From NCBI GenBank assembly GCA_949128115.1, contig OX421967.1, positions 28,164,635 to 28,228,634 of the forward strand: a stretch of 64,000 nt of DNA, read 5' to 3'. Shown piece by piece: positions 32,897 through 42,660 of the stretch. The position numbers and the translations under genes were made by a program. A model generated the notes under the pieces. It was not told the origin of the DNA, ran no database searches, and was given only the letters and a program-made list of their open reading frames with translations. Position 1 is the stretch's first letter. Every line of letters begins with the position of its first letter. Origin of the DNA: Anaspis maculata. Lineage: Eukaryota; Arthropoda; Insecta; Coleoptera; Scraptiidae.

Positions 32897-34271
32897 TGAG
32901 GAGCGCTTTTTTTTAACCCATACTGGAACCGAGCTCGGACCATCATAGTTTCAACTGAGCCCTCCAGTATTGAGGACTTTCTCACGTATTTGTCGACAAT
33001 TGACAAAAAAATCTGTTTTGATCTGAGATTTCCATTTTTTTGTCAAAAGCATAATAGAAAGACAAAATAAATTCTGAATATTGAAGTGCTAGAATACTAC
33101 TCTTGTATGATGGACACCTATTTTGCTTGTATTCAGTTTTGTTGCAGTTTCAGTAAAATTCAAATAAAAGTCATTTGGCAGGAAACCTACGAGGAGCCGC
33201 CTTAACCTACTGCGCTAAGAGCTCCTCTTAGCGTCAAGGATGTTGTAAAAAATCCTGACTAGTTGAAAGTAGCTAAGCGTTGATAACTTTTGAAAACGAG
33301 AGTGCATAATTTAAGGTTTAACTAAGGGTTAAAGTGCCAAGCATCGAAATCAAATGTGGCTTTAAAGCCAAAGCAGATGGCAGTGATTGAGCTGATTCAA
33401 GTTCAAGCGGAGATTCAAGAAGTAACTAAGCTGAACTTTGAGACATAGATAATGTGGATTCAATTTAATAAAGCTGCTCACTGTTCCCCACAAGGACAAT
33501 GCGTAGAAGAGAATCGATCTGTATGCCGTCGATGTTGATACGTGAAAGTTTTATGATGAAACTGTGGAAGGTCAGACTCATCCTCGGACTCATCTCTCAT
33601 CCACTCCAGTTTTAATAAGAACAAGATCCTTTCATATACCTGCGTAACTGATCTCCGCGGAGAGGTTTTTCCGCCAATTCCACACTCGAGACTAATTTTT
33701 TCCTTTTCACCTGTCTGATGGGAATCATGCGTGAGAATAACGCCCAGCACCTGTCACATTGCGTATCATTCTCGATAAAATACCGGCCCCAAGGAGTTGC
33801 TTCTTTTATTCTCGAGAGCTCGGCCCCGGGCCGCCGCGGCGATTTATGACCGGCGAGTCCTCCTCTTTTCTGCGACGCTAAAAACGCCGTCGATCTTCCA
33901 ACAGCAGGATTATACAGGGTGTGAAGCTCCACAAGTATCAATATTTTTGTGTGCGATTTTTGTTTCAAGCACTAGGCTAGCCTGTGAACCAGAACAATAT
34001 TTCGTCAAGATGACGCGTGACTCAGGATAGAGATGGCGAGCTCACCGCATCATACCTAACTTACTATTACGCTTTCACTGGCAGTTGTTATCACTGTTGA
34101 CAGCTGTCAAATGCGCACTGCGTTCATCACCTATTTGTCAAGGACCTTTCGATCATTATGTTTTGTTAACGTACAACGCCACCACGTAGAAAAGATCTCC
34201 GCCAATTCATATGGACAGCTGATTTTGGGATAACAGGATCCGATATCAGAGAGATAAAATTTAAGCTAATA
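32897..34271. other. Non-coding stretch with GC-rich core
   Basis: No gene recognised. A GC-rich patch (GGCCCCGGGCCGCCGCGGCG) lies at about 33822, with overlapping domain-free frames on both strands. TACAGGGTGTGAAG occurs at 33914. Confidence 0.35.
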
Positions 34272-34790
34272 TGGCATCGTCGAAAGCACCTTGCAAAACA
34301 ATTCTGACGGCAAAAGCTACAGGTGTCCCAGAAATAATTAAAAGTATTTGACTTCTGTCACCCAAGACCAGCAAGACCTTTTCAACATCTTGCTGAGCTT
34401 TAGAAAATATAACATTGCGGTAATAGCAAATATCGAAAAAATGTACAGGCAAGTCCCTATTTCACCGGACGATCGTCCTCTTCAAAAAACCTACTGGAGG
34501 ATCGGTGACAGTCCTACGAAAATCTATGATATGAATACTTGCACAGCAGACGCTTCCTTCTTAGCAATTCATTGTTTGCAGCGAACTGCGCCCAAAGATA
34601 CTGATACTACTGTTTTTCCTGAACCATCCAACATGATTCTCAACGATTTCTATGTTGATGACTTCATCACGGGCGGCGATAATTTCTCTCAATTAACAAA
34701 GTCACTCAACAATGTGATTTTGGATTCCGGTGAATTCCATTTACAAAAATGACCTTGTAACAAGCCAGATCTGATTTTGTCTCTCACATT
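34272..34790 (+). pseudogene. BEL/Pao reverse transcriptase fragment
   Basis: A short piece of the RT of a BEL/Pao LTR retrotransposon. It begins with a decayed ASSKAPCKTILTAKATGVP (compare FDASAKT...), then DLFNILLSFRKYNIAVIANI, EKMYRQVPISPDDRPLQKTY, a modified CTADASFLAIHCLQ block and FYVDDFITGGDN with both catalytic Asp residues. HLQK is followed by TGA where the family has Trp, and the frame continues PCNKPDLI before similarity stops near 34790. The DIEKMYxQ and FYVDD...TG wording is specific to BEL/Pao rather than gypsy. A hAT-like MITE begins just downstream. Confidence 0.85.
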
Positions 34791-34803
34791 TTTGAATTAT
34801 AGT

Positions 34804-35772
34804 CAGTGATGGGCACCATTGAATGAATACTATCGCATTATTTGATAGTTGTCAACTATCGAATCATTCGATAGCACTTTCAAATGAATTAATGAACGAA
34901 TGAATGAATGAATGAACGAATTGACAGACGAATGGAAGAATAAATCAACAAACTAATGAGTGAATGAACGAATGAAGAATGAACGAATAAATGGATGAAA
35001 GATTCAATATACGAGTGAATTTAACGGATGAATTGAATAGTTTTGAATGCGGAACAGTATTACTTATGATAAACGAATGAATGGATACATTTTTATTATT
35101 TGAGTTCTTTATTATTGAAGAACTCTGTTATATGTATAATTTTCAGTTTTCTTATATATTATGGAATCAGCAATGAATGAATTGAACAATTCAATTTTCA
35201 GTTGATTTTTTTTAAAGGAATCATAAGATTTACAATTTTATAATGTACTTGAATTATCAATTTTTATAGGTAAGTTATTGAAATCAAAATAAGTAGGTGT
35301 AATTTGACACAAAATTAGTCCTAGCTCTTATAGTACCTACCTTGACCTACCTTAACAATTCAATTTCCAAACGAATGGTTGATTATACGAGGTTGCTTTT
35401 TGTAAATAACAATTATTAAATTTGAATCAGTTTGAACTTTGAAAATTTGTAATGTTTGAGTTGATTTAATGAATCAAAAATAGATGAATGAATAAAAAAT
35501 GGAATAAAGTGAACCAACGAATATATTATATTCATTGAATTTGGTGATAATTATTTGAATGGAATAAAATAAATTAAGAATGAATAACACGTAATTATGA
35601 ATGAATGAATAAATGGATGAATGAACGAATGAATGAATAAATGATTTGATAGGACGTGAATGAATTCAACGGATTTATGTGAATGGATGAATTTGAATGG
35701 ATCATTCTATAGTTTCAGTCATTCGATGGTCAATTATTCGATAGTAAAATTTATTGATAGTGCCCATTACTA
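34804..35772. mobile_element. hAT-like MITE with internal GAAT repeats
   Basis: The ends are CAGTGATGGGCACCAT and, inverted, TAGTAATGGGCACTAT. Flanking 8-mers ATTATAGT (34796-34803) and TTTATGAT (35773-35780) match 5 of 8, a plausible worn duplication. The interior is a loose (GAAT/GAAC)n minisatellite on both sides (about 34880-35000 and 35590-35645), with TATCGAAT words near both ends. Confidence 0.7.
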
Positions 35773-35775
35773 TTT

Positions 35776-36105
35776 ATGATGCACCGTTCTATAACACTGT
35801 TGGCAGTTCGACAACTGAAAAATTCTACCAATCTAAAAAAAGAAGGAGGTAGAAACAAAAACAACTGTGTTCATTGCGGTGAAAATGATCATTCAAATTA
35901 TCAATGCTTTTTTAAATCCGCTTGTTGTAGAGTTTGCAAAAAAAATTATCATATTAGTTCCATTTGTGAAGATAAATTGAAGAATGATGGTAGGCAGTTT
36001 TCAAATAAGTTTGTGGGTATGAAAAATGATAGCGATGATGAGGTGAATCTGAATCTCGAATCTCTTTTCAACATTGTTTCAGTAAATGTTGCAGATTTCA
36101 ACTAA
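35776..36105 (+). pseudogene. Gypsy gag with two CCHC zinc knuckles
   Basis: Contains CVHCGENDHSNYQC and CRVCKKNYHISSIC, each CX2CX4HX4C, spaced as in the nucleocapsid end of gypsy Gag proteins, and binding the element RNA. The capsid part is absent. The acidic tail (NDSDDEVNLNLESLF) probably leads into protease. The methionine at the start is chance, since the left border is a MITE junction. Confidence 0.82.
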
Positions 36106-36600
36106 ATCTGCAATCAAACTGAATACTTATGTTGACCAAAATATTGAAGTCTCGGGAGAGTTTTCGGTGAGATCAAGTTTCGGGAACAATAAATGTGACA
36201 ATCTTCAATTGTTTGTGATAAAGAATGGCGGTCCACCTATCCTGGGTAGAGACTTGGTTGAATAATTGAGAATTTCAATTGATAAATGCTTTCAGGTCAA
36301 CTTCAACCAAAGTGATCAAACAAAAGTTGAGGGAAGCAATATAAACAATTTTTTGATAGATAAATTCCCGAAAGTTTTGAAGGATAAATTGGTCTTTTTC
36401 AAGGAGGGTCAAGTAAAGTTATACTCACGGTCCCCAAATTTTGCAAAGCAAGACCACTTCCCTTTGCTCTTAAACAAAAAGTTGAAAAAGAATTGGAAAG
36501 ATTGGTAGAACAAAACATTCTTACACCCATAGAGTTCAGAGAATGGGCTACACCGATAGTACCTGTTCTTCAAAGTGACACTCAATCCGCAAATTCATGT
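36106..36600 (+). pseudogene. Gypsy protease remnant and RT N-terminus
   Basis: Reads KLNTYVDQNIEVSGEFSVRS, then LFVIKNGGPPILGRDLVE, the end of the aspartic protease; the DTG site lies in the missing part. After a stop come FPKVLKDKLVFFKEGQVKLY and, with a frame change, LPFALKQKVEKELERLVEQN and ILTPIEFREWATPIVPVLQS, the entry to the RT domain. Several lesions. Confidence 0.78.
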
Positions 36601-36619
36601 AAAGAAATATCTTATTCGT

Positions 36620-37078
36620 TGAATTGAACATTATTTACTTTTTATTCAGTGCATTACAATATCATGAATATTTTTCGAAAATAGACTTATCTCAGGCATA
36701 TGCCCAGATTGAACTGGACGATAAATCAAAGATGCTGGCGACTATAGGTACTTATAAAGGATTGTTCAAATACAATGGACTTCCGTATGGAGTAGCCACG
36801 AGTCCAAGTATTTATCAGCGATTGATGGAGGGCATTCTGGATGATATGAATGGAGTTTCGATATTTTTCAGATGGCATTCTGTTGGCCTCCGAATCAAAA
36901 CAAAAACACATCGAGTTGTTACTTGAAGTTTTTGGGAAATTAAATGAATACGGTCTGAAGATACAACTAACTACCAAAATGTTTTTTTTTCAGAAAAAAA
37001 TCAAATATCTCAGGTTTGTTATTGATGGGGAAGGTCGAGGCCATACGGCGCTAGACAAAGTTCATGAGATTTTAAATT
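36620..37078 (+). pseudogene. Gypsy RT palm with damaged YxDD
   Basis: KIDLSQAYAQIELDDKSKML keeps the first catalytic Asp, then KGLFKYNGLPYGVATSPSIY and QRLMEGILDDMNGVSIFF. The active-site YxDD reads as DG after a one-base frame change (DGILLASESKQKHIELL), so one catalytic Asp is lost. It continues FGKLNEYGLKIQ, FFQKKIKYLRFVIDGEG and LDKVHEILN, where an insertion (37079-37358) interrupts it. Confidence 0.83.
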
Positions 37079-37358
37079 TTTTTCATACCGAAAAACTTTA
37101 TTTCACAATTATTACTTTATACAATATATATGATATAATATAAATGATATAATATTATGTATAATTTTTGTATAACTGAGGTATAAATTTGAATTTAGAA
37201 TTTAGAATTTGACACCAGCCTCATCTTCAAAACCAAAAAGTCCCGCTCTTCTCCATTTTTGACGTGTTCCACGAATGCACATGCTGCTTGCACGTAAAGT
37301 GGCAATGGCAATTCGTGCCCGGAGCCATCCAGTGATTTTGCTCAATCTTGTGTCCCAT
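37079..37358 (-). mobile_element. Retroposed 3' end with 14-bp target duplication and a short ORF tail
   Basis: A 280-bp insertion between perfect copies of TGAGATTTTAAATT (37065-37078 and 37359-37372). The insertion begins with a T run, which is its poly(A) on the minus strand, so it is a 5'-truncated retroelement. On the minus strand it carries an uninterrupted C-terminal ~52 codons (DTRLSKITGWLRARIAIATL, RASSMCIRGTRQKWRRAG) ending at about 37202. I do not recognise the family; the basic, Trp-rich tail could belong to a LINE or DIRS-type protein. Confidence 0.72.
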
Positions 37359-37372
37359 TGAGATTTTAAATT

Positions 37373-37573
37373 GTAAAATTCCATGAAACATAACTGAACT
37401 CTTGGGTTTGGTAAATTATTATGCTGAATTTGTTCCGAATCTAGCAACAAAGCTCAAAGCTCTGTACGACTTATTGAAATAAGACGTTCAATTTGAATAG
37501 TCGGAGAAACATCATAGAAAGCTTTTTAAAAAATCAAAAACTAATCATGTTCTACAGAGGCCTTAGTACACAC
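37373..37573 (+). pseudogene. Gypsy RT thumb, resumed after the insertion
   Basis: Coding similarity picks up exactly at the target duplication: EILNCKIP-stop-NITEL, then LGLVNYYAEFVPNLATKLKA and LYDLLK-stop-DVQFE. It parallels YCKTPENITELKYFLGMVNY in the element at 16917-18296. Nonsense codons occur at three places. Confidence 0.8.
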
Positions 37574-37840
37574 TGTGAGATATCCGCTTTCCCTAAATTA
37601 AAATAATCAGCTATGATACGTTTAGTGACCCTACTTCATGTTTTGTTGTGCCGTAGATTTTTATTACCCTTACCTAAGTCCTTGAAAATAATTTTCCACC
37701 TACCTCAACTTCACGTCGGGCTAATACCTCAATCAAACTATAGTAACCTCACGTTCTTTGGAAGAGGATGATTCGAATGAATATTGAGAAATAAACAAAG
37801 TCATTTAACCACACCTCACCTTTATCACAAATTAATCAAT

Positions 37841-39847
37841 TCAATTTATTAATTCCTGGTTTACAGCTTTGAATGGCTGCCGCCATAACACAACTATTAT
37901 CCTTATTACAATTCAAAAAACAATCTTACAACTCATTGAAAACTTAACAGCTCGCATTTTTCTTCTTTTTTCTTTCTTCCTCCACTCTTCTCATCCATGC
38001 CAGACCTCTTCCGTCCTCTTTTAGTATCTCCATTTCCGTTCTTCCGTCTCTCAAAATTTCTTCACAGGTTCCTTTTAGGTGGGTTATTGTTTCTTCTTCA
38101 ATTTCGAATATTCTGCACTTCCTGTCCTCTTCCTTTCTCCAAAATTGACTGTCCAAAGTACCGTTTCCACATCTGTATCTTGCAATAATCTTCATTCCTG
38201 CTCTACATGTTGTACTTGTAAAGTATTTGGGTGTATCTGTTGCCATAATATTCTTATATACTGCGCAGTATCTCGTGCTGTCTATTCTTGACCTCTGCAG
38301 TTGCTTTTGCACTTCCATATCCCTGCCCTTCAATTCCTCCATCATACTTTCTCCTATCCCAACCTTCATGTCTGCCCATTCCAGACTTGCTCCATTCCTC
38401 TCATAATATTGCCTTCTATCCTTTATCCATGTTGCTGTCTTGACCCTACTTTCTCTTGACTCGCGCGCTGCCTCCTTCAGTATCGCACACTCACTTAATT
38501 GCCATATTTTCTCTTCAAACTTCACTGCTCTTTTTCCCATCTCTATTCTCATCAAGTCCCTTTTCGTTTCTTCCAACACAATGTAGCTTGGCGTATTCCT
38601 TTGCAGTCCCAAAATCCATTTCAAGTACTTGATCTGCAGCCCTTCCACTTATTCTCGTTCTCTCCATCCCCAGATTTCTACTCCATACAGCATAATGCTT
38701 TTTACAAGTGAGTCGAACATCATCAATCTCAATCGGTATACATATTTGAATTTTCTTCCACCCATCCCCCATAGTTGACACATGGCTTTATTTGCTTTCT
38801 TGCATGTTTCTCTGATATGCGCTTCGGTTCCGTTATTTTTCTGCAAGTTGTATCCCAGATATTTGAACTCTTTCACTTCTTCAACTATATCTTCATTCCA
38901 TTTCCAAACTTCTTTATTCTTCTTTCCACGTCCTTTTTTGAATATCATAATTTTTGATTTTTCCACGTTGAGTTCAAGTTTTCTTTTGTTCAAATATTCC
39001 CTAAATCTCTCCATCATCTGCCTCATCTCTTCTTCTTTGGTAGCTAAGAGAACTATGTCGTCTGCATATGCCAATGACCATATTTTTCTACTTCCCACCA
39101 GCACTCCTCCATTCTGTCCCATTCGTAACACTTCCTCTAGATCAGCAATATAAACCGAAAACAAAGTCGGGCTCAATGGGCATCTTTGTCTCAGTCCTTT
39201 TTCTGTCCAGAATTGAGTCGTTTCCTCTTATCCTGCTCTCACTATGTTCACTGTTTCCTGGTAAATTTCTTCTATTCTGTCAACCAGCTCACTTTCTATT
39301 CCAATTTTTCTCATCTGTTTCCATAGTTTCGTCCTTTCCACGTTGTCGAATGCCGCTTTAAGGTCTGCAAAAAACGCTATCACCCTTCCTCCTGGCTTCA
39401 ACAGCTCCTTCTCGTTCACGTAGTTTAGCACACAGATATTATCCATCGTACCCTTCCCCTTCTGAACCCCGCCTGTCCATCTGGTAAGATCTTTTTTTGT
39501 CTAGTTCTTCCTTCAGTCTCTGGTTTAGTGCCTTAGCGTAAATCTTATATGCTGTGTTGAGAAGAGTTATTCCTCTGTAGTTTTCCATTTGTAGCGTATC
39601 TTCTTTCTTGAAAATCGGACATATCACTCCTTCTCTCCAGCTCTTTGGTATCCCCGCTCCATTCCACACTCTGTTCAGTAATTTTGTCAATTGATTAGTT
39701 ATCTCTTCCGTTCCGTACAACCATGCCTTATTTTTCATTCCATCTGATCCTGGTGCTTTTTTTCTCTTTAGTCTTGATATCTGAACTTCCACTTCTTCCC
39801 TGCTCATTACCTCAATCTCTTCCACTCTTTCTATCTGCTCATTTCGG
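37841..39847 (-). mobile_element. LINE (R1-like?) inserted in the LTR, with 10-bp target duplication
   Basis: Flanked by ATTAATCAAT at 37831-37840 and 39848-39857. The paralogous LTR at 53937 shows the unoccupied site (TTGATCAATCATCGCC). Only the RT and C-terminal parts of ORF2 are present, so the copy is 5'-truncated. The 3' end lacks a clear poly(A). The clade is tentative: the RT resembles R1-group proteins of insects. Confidence 0.82.
37944..39840 (-). pseudogene. LINE ORF2: reverse transcriptase and C-terminal domain
   Basis: In order: RKKAPGSDGMKNKAWLYG, WREGVICPIFKKED, NYRGITLLNTAYKIYAKALN, a frameshift near 39440-39470, TMDNICVLNYVNEKELL, FFADLKAAFDNVERTKLW (first catalytic Asp), an in-frame stop at about 39228, LRQRCPLSPTLFSVYIADL, LAYADDIVLLA (active site), KLELNVEKSKIMIF, a stop just upstream of LQIKYLKWILGLQR, and the C-terminal CRIFEIEEETITHLKGTC. 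The last is a CCHC-like finger whose second Cys is Phe. After the frameshift only two nonsense codons break the frame, so the copy is fairly young. Confidence 0.87.
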
Positions 39848-39945
39848 ATTAATCAATCATCGCCAATTCAATTAAGTTCATCTTCATTATTCATTTGATG
39901 ATTTTCAGACGTGCTGACATCAGCTAGCAATCAGACTAACAAACT

Positions 39946-41019
39946 ACGCAAGAATTTTGAAAAAATGCCAATTTTAAATGAAATAACGTAGTTTGAAGAC
40001 GTAAAAAAATATTGTCAAAAAAAAGTTTAATCATGTAAAACTCGTTCAAACTCGCTTTTATTGCAATTTGAACACCATAATTATTGAACTTAGAATGTAA
40101 AATTTAGTCGGAAACGATCGGATTCTTCAAAATTGAGAAAAACGAAGAATCATCTCCACAGGCAACTTTCCCTCTCACCAGTCTTCCCCCTCTAGAAATT
40201 TTGACAGTTATTGTGTCAAGATGATAGTATAAGACCTCAGTGGATCAAGATATTATGCAATTCACTCTACATTGATGACAGGTCGCAGTCCCGACATAAA
40301 AAATGGTGAAAAATAGTGATTTTTTGTCTTCCCTCCCCTTTACCCCCCCATTGCGGGCTCCCGGTGCAAAATTTGGCTTGGCAACAATGGTTTTCGTATT
40401 CAGTGGGGTCCAAATACCCTTAACACGTATGTTGCCAAACTTCAACTTGCCTCTAGCATTGCTTTTTATCCAAAAAGATCCTAGACTACTACCCCCGTCG
40501 CTACTTTCGGACCCATTTTTATTTCCTACCCTCCGTCTCAAGTGTGTGAAACCCCTGGCCTACAAACATCGATGCCGGCATGCGGTGTCAACCTGAGACC
40601 AGCCGGCAAAAATCGATATTCTCGCATTCCTTATATACAAGACTAATTTGTCCCAAATTATAATTCCCCTTTTCTTTTTTATAATTTAAGGCGTCCCACT
40701 ACAGTACATGATGATCCCATGCTCGTCGCCAGTGTTGAGTTTTTACAATATCACGTACGGACTTGATGCATTTAATTTATGCAGGCAGACTGGGTCTTAA
40801 ATACCTGACAGAACCATGTTCCTGGATGTGAAAATCCTGCTGATTTCTTCTCAAAAGGGTTTTAGCCTGGCAAGCTCTTGAATGCAAGCCTATGATGAAG
40901 AGGTTATCCTCCCAATGTTTAGTATGTGTGAAACTAATCACATAAAATTGAGATAACTATGCTCCAAAACAAACCGGGAGTTCCGCACCTAGTCTGTGAA
41001 TTCACAGCTCAATATAAAC
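39946..41019. other. Non-coding stretch containing one copy of a dispersed repeat
   Basis: No gene. 40490-40710 is a diverged copy of 55190-55440. Confidence 0.4.
40490..40710. repeat. Dispersed repeat R2, copy 1
   Basis: Shares CTCCGTCTCAAGTGTG/TCTGTCTCAAGTATG, ACCCCTGRCC, GCCGGCATGCG, TTATAATTTnAAGRCGTCCC with 55190-55440 in the same orientation. The family is unknown; no ORF. Confidence 0.6.
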
Positions 41020-42327
41020 TGCTCAACAATAAAAGTGTTACAAAGCAAAAATTTACCCAATTTTGAACCGCTATAACTTTTGATTGGCATATATAATTCT
41101 GATTTTGTTTCAAGTACTGAATAGCCCAACCTTTTGGCCATCTTCCTTGTTAATATGAAATGCATAGAGCTTCTCATAAATTTTCTACAGGGTGATGAAC
41201 AGAGCAGTGCAAAATTGATGAAAGTTCAACTTATCCCCGTTTTCGCAAAAAAAAATATTTGGGAGTATCAACACCAAATTTATGAAGAATGATGTGTTCC
41301 CTCGAAACAGTTTTTTAATTTCCGGGATTCCAGTTGAAACAGCCAAAATGTGATTTTTTTATTGTGAATACTGCACCGGGTGATCATTTGAGAACTATCC
41401 ACCTGCAATAACCCCCGATTCCTCGTGAATATTTCTTCGAGCAAAAACAGGTTGACGTTGACTGCATTGAAAAGAATTGAGAGGTCAAGAATATTAAATT
41501 GGACACTCAGAGAATTTCGGAAAGAAGGGGGGTGGGGTTTTCAAAAATACTATAAATATTTTTTCGGAAAAGGATAGACAGATAAACAAACGGATAGACA
41601 GATCTTATTGACAGAATCCCATTTAGGGGACCAACATTTCAAGAAATGATGCCAAACATCCCTATGTTTTGAAATTTAAGGTAAAGGCAAAAAATTCCAA
41701 AATGGCGGAAATGTGCTTAATCCAGTTCTAATGACGTAGTCCCATGTTGACTGAAGAGAGTAAAAATCAACCTTTTTTCAATGCTAAAAACCCGAATTTT
41801 AGGAGTAGTACCAAAAATTACGCTGCCAATTTCGCTTTTCTTCACCCCTACACTAGACAATGGAACGTGTTGCAAATCAAATTGCTCAGAATTGTTCAGT
41901 GAACAAGCCTTCCAAGTGGCGTCATTTTGATATGAAAAATTCTAATGTTTTTGCGTTGCCACAGAAATAATATACAGTATTTACAATAAGAAATCACATT
42001 TTGGCTGTTTCGACTGAAATTCCGAAAATTCAAAAACTGTTTCGAGGGAACACATCATTTTTCATAAACTTGGTGTTGATACTCCCGAAAAAAATGTTTA
42101 ACGAAAACGGGGCTATGTTGAACTTCCATCAATTTTGCACTGCTCTGTTCATCACCCTGTAGAAGTTTCATGAGGGGCTCTATGGATTCCATATTGACAA
42201 GAAGGATGGCCAAAAGATTGGGCTCTTCAGTATTTGCAACGGAATCAGAATCGTTCGTGCCAATCAAAAGTTACAGCGGTTCAAAATTGGGTAAATTTTT
42301 GCTTTGTAACACTTTCATTGTTGAGCA
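41020..42327. mobile_element. Foldback element (~350-bp arms)
   Basis: The left arm 41020-41370 is mirrored by 41975-42327. Ends are TGCTCAACAATAAAAGTGTT and, inverted, TGCTCAACAATGAAAGTGTT. Shared inner words include CTACAGGGTGATGAACAGAG and GGCTGTTTCRACTGRAATTC (inverted). The loop contains another repeat (about 41375-41480) found again at 44605-44720, and CCAAAATGGCGGAA at about 41697. No TSD or coding sequence was found. Confidence 0.78.
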
Positions 42328-42461
42328 CATTTATTTGAATAATTAGGTAAAGTTCCCAAAATACAGTTTCTGAAAATAAGGTTGTTTGTTATGTGATTGT
42401 GTTATCTGCTGGTGTCAGTTGATGATTATTGTTATACCTTGTATGCGAATAACAATAATAC

Positions 42462-42660
42462 AACCCAGTCGGTAGCACGGTGAGCTCGGTCCTGCTTTCG
42501 AATGTGGAGGTCCCGGGTTCAAATCCGCTCTAGTCCGGATCAACTTTTTCACGCATTTCCTAGTACTGGGGCATCTACTACCATACCGTGATGCCCCGGG
42601 AAGAGGGATGAAATGAAAAAGTTATCGAAACAAAACATCACGAACAAAAATGTAAATCTA
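42462..42660 (+). mobile_element. tRNA-derived SINE (head and body)
   Basis: GGTAGCACGGTGAG at 42471-42484 resembles an RNA polymerase III A box. GGTTCAAATCC at 42516-42526 is a B box, 32 bases further on, as in tRNA-type promoters. A body follows with a stem (GGCATC...GATGCCCC, about 42566-42598) and an A-rich end. The T-arm stem would pair at only about two positions, so it is not a functional tRNA gene. Confidence 0.6.
42471..42526 (+). promoter_or_regulatory. RNA polymerase III A and B boxes of the SINE
   Basis: A-box-like TAGCACGGTGAG and B-box GGTTCAAATCC at tRNA-like spacing. They are internal promoter elements of the SINE. Confidence 0.5.

Larger units (their letters stand above)
35776..37573 (+). 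mobile_element. Ty3/gypsy retrotransposon body (truncated), upstream of an LTR
   Basis: Gag zinc knuckles, protease remnant and RT on the plus strand, leading into a 3' LTR at 37574. The 5' part is missing, being cut at the hAT-like MITE. Integrase and most of RNase H are gone: coding similarity stops near 37555, 20 bases before the LTR. Confidence 0.82.
37574..39945 (+). repeat. Gypsy 3' LTR, split by a LINE
   Basis: LTR halves are 37574-37840 and 39858 to about 39945. It starts TGTGAGATATCCGCTTTCCC and ends near GACGTGCTGACATCAGCTAG. It matches 53462 to about 54040 closely (e.g. CACCTACCTCAACTTCAC, CCTCAATCAAACTATAGTAA, GACATCAGCTAGC). Unlike that copy it is interrupted by the LINE at 37841-39847. 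Confidence 0.75.

Noticed and set aside
33612..33968. 118-codon minus frame over the 33.8-kb GC patch
   Set aside because: Open because of GC-rich composition; no domain, and other frames are open over the same bases.
42462..42535. Functional tRNA gene
   Set aside because: The B box is good, but the T stem pairs at only two positions and no clear acceptor stem is present; called a SINE instead.
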